From Microvelia longipes (lineage: Eukaryota; Arthropoda; Insecta; Hemiptera; Veliidae), in NCBI GenBank assembly GCA_018340805.1, contig JACMZG010000008.1, positions 12,486,742 to 12,550,741 on the forward strand: a stretch of DNA of 64,000 nucleotides, in the 5' to 3' direction. Positions 49,101-58,381 of the stretch are shown one piece after another. The notes under the pieces are model-generated. The model ran no database searches. It was not told the origin of the DNA and worked only from the letters and a program-made list of their open reading frames with translations. Each line of letters begins with the position of its first letter. The stretch's first letter is position 1. The position numbers and the translations under genes were made by a program.

Positions 49101-52100
49101 CTATTTTATCTTTATAAGAGTGATTCAAGTAATAAATTTGCTATTATTGTTGGATAATGAATCAATATTGTTATTGTGTATAACTCAACAATTGATATTT
49201 TTCAATTATCTTCTTTACTGATAAAAGTTTTTTATGTTTTCAGATGATAGTGTGCCATTACCAGATGATCCTCCATTACCTGAAGAAGCTCCTCCACCAC
49301 TACCAGATGACGTTCCACCACCTCCTCCATTACCGCTTGATGAAGCCCCTCCCCTGCCTCCTGGTGAACCCTTGCCTCCTGGTGTCGAGCCTCAGCCTCC
49401 TTTACCCCCTCCCATTCCACAGCACCGCACACTATTACCTCATCCACCAAACCAAGACTATAATCATTTGGTTATTGCTCCAACCCCTTATCATATGCCT
49501 TATCACCAGGTTCATTATGCTCCTGCTCCCCAGTCTCAATATACATCTCCCTATGTTGTAAGTTTATTTAAATTTGTTTTATTTTAAATAAAACTCTTTA
49601 CTGACAGATTTGATGTTAAAATGTTAATTTTCAATTCAAAAAATACTTTATTGCCAATATTAAGAATTCAAAGTAAGACATAAAAATGAAATTAAACTTT
49701 AAACTATTGCTATAATAATCATAAAACTCTTTCATTTAAGGCAAACTTGAAAGAGGGGTGGTTATTACTACCAGTCCACTTATTACAGAGAAGCCCACTT
49801 TCCAGTGGCTGTCACTTTGGGGCAACTCTTTATGAAGCTAATAGTTTCTATGTATAACCTATAATTTTTTTGCTCCATTTAATTTTGTCAAGACTATGTC
49901 TAGTCCTTAAGAGATATGGACTTGACTTGATTTATTTTAAGGATTCTAACGTTTTTAGAGTTAGGTATAGCTGATCTAAACCAATAGTTTCTGAAAACAG
50001 AATTGCATATGATCTGCTGAACATTTAAGGGTTATTATAGCTCATAAAAAGGGAAATAAAAATATAGATGAAATTATAGACAATTTAGAGTACTAGGTAG
50101 ACATTAAGGCGGTAAAAACTTCATATTGCATTCTTAACATTTTTTAATCCATATTTTACTTATAACATATTGTTTGTACTTCTATATTGCCGTTAGTAAA
50201 TTTAACAAACAAATTGCCGTTATAAATTGTAAATTTACATTAGAATTTCTTTTTAATTTTTAAATATTAAATAAAATGATGTGCCTTTTTCTTTACAAGC
50301 GGTCAAAGAGGATCAGAAACTTGTTTCCCCTGAATTCCACACATAGGCAAACTTTGGATGCTTAAATTAGGTTTTATTATATCTGGCTAAAGAGTATTCT
50401 AAAGTTAATTCTATATTATTGCAATAGTATAGCATTCTGTTAGGAGAGTGAGGTGGGTTATAATAGAGTTGATCCCATGGGAATTTAGAATAATTCATAA
50501 TGGTCGATAAGCTTATATGTTTGGGACCCTCTGGTCTAAACATGATGAGGAACATGCATGTTTTTCACTTTGTTCATAATATGTAACACTTTTAGTAAGT
50601 GTTTACTCCAACAAAAAGTTAATTTGATGTTAGTTTGAATTTTTAGTTAATTTTTCTTGTTTGATTAATTTAAAAGTTAGCGGTAAATTAAATTAGCTTA
50701 AGCGGTATGAAGTGACAGAAAATTTAACTAAGAAGAAATGTGATGTCACTGATAATTTTGTTTTGTTTTAATAGGTTATGTTAAGTTCCTTACTTAGTTT
50801 CTTTTCCATCTGACACTCTTGTATACCTTCTGACATTCTATACCTTTGATTTCAAGAAAAAAACATGCATGTTCATCTTTCCTGGATTTCCTCTCATTTT
50901 TTCTGCAAAAGTTATTCTATATGACTAGATGATTTAAACTCTAACTGATGGAATAATAATTTGCTCTTTAGATTTATACAATTATACACTTTATTTTTTC
51001 TTATTTTCAGAGTGCTGCACCTATACCTGCCCCGCTTCCCCCTAAAATTGAAACTGAAAAGCCTGAAGATATAAGCAAAGAATTAAGTTCATTCTATAGT
51101 GATATAGCTACTCTAGAGCCTGAGGAAGAGGAGCAAACTGAGGCAAGTATTGCTCCGCCCTCAGATGATCAAACTGTTGCTCAAGATAGCCCAGATCCAT
51201 CACAACCCTCCTCATCTTCTCCTGACCCTGCTGTTGTTAAAAAGAAGAAAAAGGTTTGTTGTTGACTTGTTATATTTTATTTTATGCTTAGTCAAATGGG
51301 TAAAATTGCAATATTTATTTTAGTTAAGATTTTTCCTTACACCCCTTTTAAAAGAAGGAGAAAACCTTGCATTAGCAAAAAACCTAAGCTTTACTTTCAG
51401 TGCCTATAGATTCCAAAGTTTTTTGAATTCTTAGAGGGTTCAACCTCATCTATGGCTAGCAGCTAGCATATTTCTCAAAATATTCATATTAATGGATGAT
51501 ACACATTTTTGTAAACACGCTAGCTTGTACAGCTATATTACATTCTCCAATTATTTTTAACCCTATTTAAAAAGAAGTCTTGTTTCACCAATGACAGCTT
51601 ATTAATTTTTGTTCCTATTCTACATTGCCAAATCTAGGGGCATTGGTGTTTGTTCATAATTTGTATAAACATTAAGGGAAAACCTTGGCAGTTTAGCTGG
51701 AATTATCATTTAGTATTACTGATTTTTATTATTTATATTATGATAATGAGTTTATTGTTTTATATATTTATTATAATTCCTCCTGTGTTCGTTTTATATA
51801 TTATCATATATGTTTATAAGTTATAAAAAATACCAAAAGACCTGAAGAATTGTAAAATACCCATTTGTTTTTCGGGACTAGTTTCTTGTTTCCAGACTAT
51901 CATCAAGCTCCACCAGTTCTCTTTCAAAAGTTAGGCCGTCACAATCCTTTATTATTTGTCTGATTGAAATGCTTGATCCTTCATATTAAAGACACAAGGG
52001 CGCTTCCTCTCCCGTTAGTAAATATTATCATTGTTGTCTGTTTACCTTGCTATTCCAAGGGTTTGGCCTATTTTTTAATACTGGCAATGCCAATGTTGTT

Positions 52101-53530
52101 GTTGTTTCAATTTAATGTCTATCCAATTTATGGAATGAATGGCGTTATTATTTCAGGAGCCTTGTTTTTCTTGAATTTTGTTTTTGGATTCTGCTTTTCT
52201 CTTTCTTGCTGCCTTCTTCAGGTCTAATATATCTTACCACTATTATGCAAAAATAGAAAGTAAAAATAAAACTAATATTATTAATACAAATAATTGAAAT
52301 AGTCCAGAATCAGAAATTTTTATAATTAATAGTCCTTTGGTTAATTAGATCTATATTATATATTATAAAAAAATAAAAATAAAATATGTTTATTCTGCTT
52401 TATAAAATTAAAATAAAAAATTACAAAATACTTCTGTTTTAAAAGCACATCTTCGAATGAGTCGTGCTCGTGCTCGAGGATGGCTGGAGCAGTTTATGTT
52501 CAACTATTTGTAACCTGCTCTTTGTTTTTTTTGCGTAACAAAATGAAAACTAGATTTGTCGAGTTAAGAATAAAAAATGATCACATAATTCCCACAGAAT
52601 GGTTCCTTAAATTTATCCAATTTAGGCAATTAATTTAAGTTATATTTTATTTTTAAATATTAAAAATAATCCGCCAGCCTGGGCCAGTTTGGTCTTATAG
52701 CTAGATTTAAACTAGTAATCAAGTTTATCTACATATTTACATTTTATGAATCCTGTTAAATTTCCAATAGCAAATTCAACAACTTTATTTACAAATAAAT
52801 TTTTAGAAAAACTGCAAAAATATTTACATAGATATATAAAAAAAAGGGAAGGGATGCGTTCAGGAGAAAAAATAAAAGGGCTTTACATTGAATTTTTATT
52901 ATTCCTAGTTGGCTAAAGGGATAGGAGCAAAAGATAAGCTATTAATTTATTAATTAACCCTTTAAAGCTATATGAGATTTTGCAGAGGGGCCTTGAGGAT
53001 TGGCTATTTTTTATCTAAGACAAGATTGGTTTATCTATCACTAATGGATAATCCTGTGACAATTCCTTGCCAAAATAATAACATAAAAAGGAATATAAGT
53101 CCTCAAATGATTGCACCAACGAGGCTTTATGCAAAAGTAGCTTGGGAGGAAATTTCTTCTCAGATTTAATTTTGAGAAGAGGACATTGTTTTAGATTATT
53201 GAAAGGTTTAGTAATTTTGTTATATGAACGTATTGCAAGATAGTATAAAATAAGATTATAGGTATTAATATATCCTAATGGTAATTATATAACCAAATTA
53301 TTATTTAAATAATATGGAGATGTTATAATCGCTGATGTATAATATAATGCCAATGTGATTAGATGCAATATTTACTTCTGGCAATGTTGATGACCTACTA
53401 AGTAAAATATGTTTCAATTTTTTTGTTACAGACTAAACTTGCTCCTGGGTTAGCATTAAAGAAAAAAGGTGTCTCATCATTAGTTGCTAAATGGCAAAAA
53501 GTACAACAGAGTGCTAGAAGGGACTTTTAA
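34100..53530 (+). CDS. FNBP4: Formin-binding protein 4 orthologue (two WW domains)
   Basis: A nuclear WW adaptor that binds proline-rich partners such as formins and splicing factors (knowledge from vertebrate FNBP4/FBP30). Fourteen exons, all GT-AG and phase-consistent: 34100-34220, 35844-36103, 36729-36888, 37641-38010, 39047-39479, 40937-41043, 41365-41687, 43646-43801, 44472-44614, 45325-45458, 48523-48770, 49244-49557, 51011-51253, 53432-53530; 3111 nt, 1036 aa, close to the roughly 1000 aa of vertebrate orthologues. WW1 is residues about 181-208 (SWQECYDSSSGYSYYW...RWEMP). WW2 is 729-756 (GWLCLWSR...GEIVWEFP), split over exons 10 and 11. Acidic/lysine-rich linkers lie between, with SLVAGYG in exon 7. 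A proline-rich region spans about 785-880. The conserved ELSSFYSDIATLE is in exon 13, and the SSLVAKWQKVQ tail closes the protein. The start could be 34103 (second ATG) or 34040 if the upstream frame is used. Confidence 0.95.
35020..35328 (+). other. Isolated 102-codon open frame in FNBP4 intron 1
   Basis: Opens with MNKCSSSSWPCRLLF and has two hydrophobic stretches (residues about 20-45 and 46-60) and a polar tail with a potential N-glycosylation site (NVT). The segment is GC-richer than the intron around it, which is why it stands out, but no family motif is recognised and no promoter or splice partner is clear. cttctctttag at 35055-35065 could be a 3' splice site. It may be a retrocopy fragment, transposon debris or chance. 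Confidence 0.2.
36150..36270 (-). repeat. Dispersed family, catgtggccgc type (inverted copy in FNBP4 intron 2)
   Basis: gacctcttggcctctccatg, gtagccacattgttgttgtc, then gtaagtggcatattgctg: the reverse complement of the family at 5590-5704 and 30738-30836. A further repeat fragment (aatttccaaaggaaaactga, gggatcatggtaggaggga) follows at about 36558-36610. Confidence 0.65.
39560..39705 (+). repeat. Dispersed GCGAAGCG-family copy in FNBP4 intron 5
   Basis: gaaaagtattgtgtttgcaa matches 9220-9240. tgaagtagggaggatgagtg and ggggtaccccgtacccgatt match the ends at 14370 and 41870. The GCGAAGCG words themselves have decayed. Confidence 0.65.
39785..40740 (-). mobile_element. GC-rich composite element with a tRNA-like head (SINE-like)
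   Basis: About 950 bp of markedly GC-rich sequence inside an AT-rich intron. On the minus strand it starts (40735 to about 40662) with a tRNA-like head: GGTAGCTCAGTGGTAGAGCG (A-box) and GAGGGTTCAAATCC (B-box). The acceptor and anticodon stems do not fold into a functional tRNA. A body with acgtggtttccttggc and gcaaatgcggggttgg follows. The distal end (39933-40120) is about three tandem units of about 77 bp (agttcacagtgtg...tagttcatc). No coding frame. Most likely a tRNA-derived SINE, alone or fused with another repeat. Confidence 0.7.
40662..40735 (-). pseudogene. tRNA-like pseudogene (SINE head)
   Basis: Internal A and B boxes are well preserved, but the acceptor ends do not pair properly, the T-stem has mismatches, and the anticodon region contains its own palindrome (CGACC..GGTCG). 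Not a functional tRNA. Probably the internal Pol III promoter of the surrounding element. Confidence 0.75.
41860..42600 (-). repeat. Two tandem copies of the dispersed GCGAAGCG repeat (FNBP4 intron 7)
   Basis: Copy A is about 41860-42215 and copy B about 42330-42600. Shared: ccgtttca..cagcggttaccc, acagcactgaccacactcaa, gtgtacttatt, tgtaccaaatt, acgtacacaa and tcattctataaaaattgaac. Copy A includes ggatgcgctacgctcatcct and gactcgctttactcgtcctc. These uninterrupted copies serve as the empty-site reference for the insertion at 9690-9982. Confidence 0.8.
42690..43259 (-). pseudogene. Decayed non-LTR reverse transcriptase, C-terminal fragment
   Basis: The minus-strand translation from 43259 reads AHFNSLLSYGTIIWGHAPN, then DRIFIL, a stop, then KRAIRILYNLPH, and further on FTRQNNLFVIPKCRLEKT and KFTGYIRELLLNNPMYNI. 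This is the typical C-terminal thumb/connection end of Jockey/CR1-type reverse transcriptases. It has at least two in-frame stops, no YADD part and no tail visible. An old fragment in antisense orientation within FNBP4 intron 7. Confidence 0.85.
45983..46153. repeat. (TA)n microsatellite in FNBP4 intron 10
   Basis: About 170 bp of TA with interruptions of aaag and tta type. The rest of this 3-kb intron (45459-48522) is AT-rich with no other gene recognised. Confidence 0.96.
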
Positions 53531-54400
53531 AGTATTTTAACTTTAGCTAAGTTTAGAACATTTTCGAAGTGCCATTATTACTTATAATAATCAAAACTTG
53601 CCAACAACAGCCTTTTGTCAGTGTACATAATAGGATGGACTGATGTTATTGTTTGTAAAATTATATCAAACTTTATCTTAGTCATCAATTCAAATGCAAC
53701 ATTAACTGATTTAATATTTTTTCTGTTTTCGGACATAATTTTAGATATATTTATGCACAAAAGCTTGAATAATGAGATAAAGAAATTATATTGAGGGACC
53801 TGCCTCATTTTTGTGTTATTTATAAGGGTTTTACAATTATTTGGAACTGATTAAATTTATAAAAAAAAATAGTACAAATTATTGAAATTTGTGTTCTTGG
53901 ATAATTTATTATGACATTTCTTTTAATTTTCTGTGGGGGTTTAAGAAGAAATTGTATGTTGTTTCATGATAGTTAATATAGGGATGCACTTTGAGCTCAG
54001 GGATTACTTCAGTCAATTTATGTGGGTTAATTATTGTGTGAAGTACACAATCCTCCACATCCATGCTCTTTCCTGTCATGTGACTAAAAATTGACATTTT
54101 AGATCATGGTGCATAGTTGCTATACCAGTTTAAATAAAGAGTAATTCTTGACTTAATTTTATCTGGTATAAATAGCACAAAAATCTAATTTTGTCTATAA
54201 AACCGTGAAGTATTTAAATAAATGAAATTTATATAAGCAAAGTTACTTATTTTTTTTGGAATGACCTGTTTTTTTTTGTACAAAATAATTGCATTGTGTA
54301 TATTAGTGACTTGTTAGTAGGCGTAGCTATAATTTGTATGTATTATATTGGTAATAATTTTGTAAATAAATAAATTAATTAATGTAATTGTTATTTCTGT
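53531..54400 (+). other. FNBP4 3' UTR
   Basis: AT-rich sequence after the stop, with candidate polyadenylation signals AATAAA at 54133-54138 and 54365-54370. The second is followed by a GT-rich stretch (ttatttctgtgttctgtcct), which makes it the likelier end. 54401-55098 shows no gene; 54660-54740 has a short inverted motif (agtataa..ttatact). Confidence 0.6.
54365..54370 (+). terminator. Candidate FNBP4 polyadenylation signal
   Basis: AATAAATAAATT followed within 40 nt by T/GT-rich sequence. The alternative upstream signal is at 54133-54138. Confidence 0.5.
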
Positions 54401-55098
54401 GTTCTGTCCTTTTTTAAAATTCTACATTTTCTATTTATTTATAAGAATAAATAGTAACATTAGCTGTCTTACTTTTTTCTGAACACTGGGCAGTGACAGT
54501 CCTGTATGATACCTAAATTTCTTGTCAGACCAAATAAGACCTAAATGTTTTTGAAGTTTGGCCAAAATATAAAAATTAATATTATAGAGGTAAAATAATC
54601 CTCCTATGATAATCCTTTTTTTAGTATCTCTATTTTATAGAAATTAGAATACATAGAATCCAGATGTAACAGTATAGATATGCAGTATAAGTTCATACTT
54701 ACAGAATACTTGGTATAACCTATACTGTAGGTTATACTTATACTGAGATCATACCTTAGGAAACTAGATGTTGCAGTGAGCCATTCTGTTATCAAGTATA
54801 TTATATTAGTTGTTTTAGCTTGAATTGAGATACGATTCCAGTCCCCTCACCTCATCAACCACAAGGTCTTTCTATACTACCCTTTCAGATTTATAGTTCT
54901 TCCCTTATTCTACCTCGTAAAGCAAATTGTCTTTTAATTAAGATCTTAATTGATAACTAATCGTAGAAAATGATCAATTTATTAAAATTGATCATCGTAT
55001 TTGTCTAGTTCTACTATTTTTGTGTGTTAATGTATTTTCATAATCTGCTCTTAGGTGATATTGCTATTATTATGATAAGAGATATCCCTCCTATAGAG

Positions 55099-55625
55099 AC
55101 AAGGATCTTGAATAAAGGGGATGACGCACTAAGTCGATTTGCCATACAAACAAGTGACCCCATCGAAAACCAGAAAATAGAGAGAATTCAACACGAAACA
55201 CATGTCCAAAAACCAACTGCACATGCTTGGTACAAACTGCGCATGCTTGCAATTCTTAAAACAGCACAGGTCTTAAAATTTAGAGGCAAACTTATGTCAC
55301 AATGGTTTCCATTGATTATTGCTTGAGGAGGTTATAACAAAACACGCTTAAATTATCACTCACTGAAGAGGCAAAGTATATTCCAAAATTTAAAGTTATA
55401 TAAGCACAAATGACTTAACAAGAACCACAGATGTAACAATCACGAGAAGCACAGAAGAAATTTGAGAAGCAAGCTAGACAACCTTGCTACATAACCTGCG
55501 TTTGGCGCTTTTTTCATTATAATCAAGGGGAAGGGTAAGTTTGCTTTTAATTCTCTATCTCATACAACTTCCATGGGGTCAGAAAAGTTCCTTAATGCGT
55601 CATCCCCTTTATTTAAGATCCTTGT
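55099..55625. mobile_element. TIR element with target-site duplication
   Basis: 527 bp. Ends are ACAAGGATCTTGAATAAAGG (then ggatgacgcactaa) and, inverted, ...TTTATTTAAGATCCTTGT: TIRs of about 40 bp. Flanked by ATAGAG on both sides (55093-55098 and 55626-55631). The interior has no transposase motif. A 100-codon frame at the left end overlaps the TIR and is not convincing. A related end is at 4675-4710. Confidence 0.88.
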
Positions 55626-56180
55626 ATAGAGACGAGCCCCTCTCGTTTATTGGTTGTTGGACACTCGAGAATATTACTCCCCACCTTTCTCACTGCATAT
55701 ACTCAAATACCTACCTATACACTAATCTAAGTTAATAACCAGAGTGTTGTCCACAACATCTAGTCCTTAGGAACGGTATATGTATTGATGGTTTTATCTA
55801 TCATAATGATGGATAAAACTATCATTAGGTTATATTACTAATTAGTGGAACCAACTTGATTTATTTTATAAGGGAGAGGGAAATGAGGAGGTGTGAAATC
55901 AAGATTTTTTTGTTATGATTGTGGGAAAATGTTCTTATTTACCATGTTGGTTACTGTATGGGCTATGCTATAAAAATGTACTAGTATAGTTATATAACTA
56001 AGTACATAGTACTAGATGAATTATTAAATATTCCTAAACATTTTGACAGACAAAAATAAAAAAAAGTATTCAAAATTATTCTCAATATACGTACTCTTTA
56101 AATAAGTACTCCTTCGTTTTAAATTCATATTAACCTCAAGAATTACAAAAGTGAGGAAAAATAAATCGTAAAAATAATGT
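55626..56180. other. Intergenic, no gene seen
   Basis: Includes a short inverted motif gatggttttatctatcataa / tgatggataaaactatcat near 55788-55825. Otherwise AT-rich spacer before the tRNA. Confidence 0.5.
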
Positions 56181-56263
56181 GTCAGGTGTGGGGTTCGAAC
56201 CCACGCTCCCTATCGGGAACCAGAGCTTAAATCTGGCGCCTTAGACCGCTCGGCCAACCTGAC
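56181..56263 (-). tRNA. tRNA-Leu (anticodon UAA)
   Basis: The minus strand starts GTCAGGTTGGCCGAGCGGTC and ends with TGGGTTCGAACCCCA and ACCTGAC. The 7-bp acceptor pairs perfectly (GTCAGGT/ACCTGAC). The anticodon arm is CCAGA-TTTAAGC-TCTGG, with UAA at 34-36. A long class-II variable arm (ttcccgataggga) is present, as expected for leucine. A-box TGGCCGAGCGG and B-box GGTTCGAACCC are intact. No intron; 83 nt without CCA. A T-run (56173-56169 read on the minus strand) can terminate Pol III. Looks functional. Confidence 0.97.
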
Positions 56264-56559
56264 TTGTTAGTGAAGGGGTCTCCATTTTGTTATATGAATA
56301 TAGTTATATCTACTTTTTACAAGGATTTTGAATACAGATCTTTGACCTTTTATTAAGAAGTAAATTAATTAAGTTTTCAATATTCTCTTTTAAAATCCTG
56401 GTGAAATAAATTGGGGCTTGAAAGACCCTAGATTGAGGTAATACATTGGAAATGTTATTAAGTACTTTAAAGCATTAGAGTCACGGAAATCTTTAGGCGT
56501 GGCCTGAGAGTATTGGGTGGGCAACCCTAATCTACAGAACAAGGTTTTTTGCAAAATAT

Positions 56560-57060
56560 TTATCAGAATGAGATCTATTTTGCAGAAAAGGTACTTCCAA
56601 GGAAGCTAAAGCGTTGAAACTTTGTATGATTAATAAAATACACCTAAAATCACATCCCTAAAAATTTCAACTCATTCGTACACTATCTGCCGCCCCAGAG
56701 TATTTTGCAGAATGAGATCTATTTTGCATAACGGGTACTTCCAAGATAGCAAATGCGTTGAAACTTTGTATAATTAATAAAAAAAATTGCCTAAAAACAC
56801 ATCCCTACAAATGCCAACTCATTCGTACATCATATGCCGCCCCAGAGTATTTTGCAGAATGAGATCTATTTTGCAGAACAGGTACTTCCAAGGATGCTAA
56901 AGCGTTGAAACGTATGATTAATATAATACGCCTAAAACACATCCCTACAAATTTCAGTTCATTCGTACAACATTTGCTCCCCAGAGTATTTTGCAGATTG
57001 AGATCTTTCTTGCAGAACGAGTACTTCCAAGATAGCTGAAGCATTAAACTTTGTGTGATT
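56560..57060. repeat. Tandem repeat, about 145-bp unit, about 3.5 copies
   Basis: agaatgagatctattttgca recurs near 56564, 56709, 56856 and, diverged, 56995, each time followed by ggtacttccaag, gctaaagcgttgaaac, cacatccctacaaat and gccgccccagagtattttgc. 56264-56559 before it shows no gene. Confidence 0.93.
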
Positions 57061-57164
57061 GAATATTAACTCTGTCACTTTTGGAAATGTTTCAAAAGAA
57101 AAAAAATAAAACTTTTTTTTAGTTAAATATGCTTTAAAATAATAAGCACTCTTTATTATATATC

Positions 57165-57715
57165 ACCCAATGCATAAAAGTAGTTTTAGTTTTATCACTT
57201 GGACATATAACCATCCGAATATTACTCTAGTAACTAAAGTATACATGTATAAATTCTTATATCTCCGAGTGACATGTAGTACGAAACGTTGCCAAGGTTA
57301 CTATGCACACTATACTAATGAATACCTAATTCCTAAAAAGTTATTATAGGGCTGTTATTCGAAGATATCACTATATGATCCTAACTCTTTTACCTAATAA
57401 ACGACTTACAAAAATTAAAAGTATATATGTATAAATGCTTATATCTCTAAGTGACATGTAGTACAAAACGTTAATAAGATCTCTAAATAATAAACACACT
57501 TTATTGTTGAATACGTTATTTCTAAAAAGTTATTATAGTAGTGTCACCCGGAGATATCTGAACATAACTCTTTTACCTAATAGATGATTTACAAAAATTA
57601 GGAGTGTATATGTATAAATACTTATATCTCTATGTGACATGTTATGTAGTGTCATGTTAGCATTTATACATATAAATACTTTTATTTTTTGTAAGTCGTC
57701 TATTTGTCGTCTATT
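57165..57715. repeat. Tandem repeat, about 180-bp unit, with a terminal inverted piece
   Basis: Units near 57181, 57361 and 57541 share ctcttttacctaata, acttacaaaaatta, gtatatatgtataaat and cttatatctctaagtgacat. The last unit is followed, at 57658-57715, by an inverted piece of the same unit (catttatacatataaatact, tttttgtaagtcgtctattt), which forms a hairpin right at the 5' junction of the retrotransposon. Confidence 0.85.
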
Positions 57716-58343
57716 TATTGATAAGTCATTTCCTGATAACCTAATTAAAATCACAGGTTACAATCTCTACCGATTTGACCGAGAAAGAAGAGGAGGCGGA
57801 TGTGCACTGTATGTGAAAAATAATTTTACGTGTAAAATTTTAAATTTAGAAACTAACAACTCTATGGAACAGCTAGTTGTCGAGGTCAAGCACAAGCAAA
57901 TAAAGTTCAATGTAATTGTTGCTTATAGACCACCTCACTTACCCTACAACGCCATAGCAGAAATTGAAGACTCTCTTATAGAAATTTATACAAAATTTAA
58001 ATATCATGATACTGTTATCATGGCAGACCTTAATATCGATTGTTTGGTAGCTAGCAGCGGACTCAATTCACTCAATAACATCTTGAAAGAATTTAATATG
58101 ATACAAATAATAAATGATCCTACCAGAGTAACCCCCACTTCAGAGAGCCTTATAGATATAATAGCCATTCCAAATGAATGGGGTATAGATTACAAATCCT
58201 TTTCACAAGATGTGCTTAACATTTCAGATCATTCACTTATAATAGCAGAAATAGGTATTGAGATTGAACAATTTACGCCCCAATATAAGCTGGTTAGAGA
58301 CTTTTTCCAATTTTTGATTTACATGTATTCAAAGAAAATATAG
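57716..58343 (+). pseudogene. Endonuclease domain of the non-LTR element (partial, frameshifted)
   Basis: An AP-endonuclease-like region, 5'-truncated. Visible motifs are RFDRERRGGGCALYVKN, VAYRPP, IMADLNIDCL and NISDHSLI, the last with the catalytic Asp-His pair of the family. The frame runs to a stop at 58343. Before that, near 58310-58316 in a run of T, homology shifts to another frame that continues (LHVFKENIEKQDW) into the RT frame beginning at 58382. One 1-nt indel therefore separates what was a single ORF. The in-frame ATG at 57639 lies in flanking satellite and is not the native start. Confidence 0.85.
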
Positions 58344-58381
58344 AAAAACAAGACTGGACTTCACTATATAAATGTACAGAT

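Noticed and set aside
49232..49450. Minus-strand frame opposite the proline-rich exon
   Set aside because: Antisense shadow of proline codons in FNBP4 exon 12.
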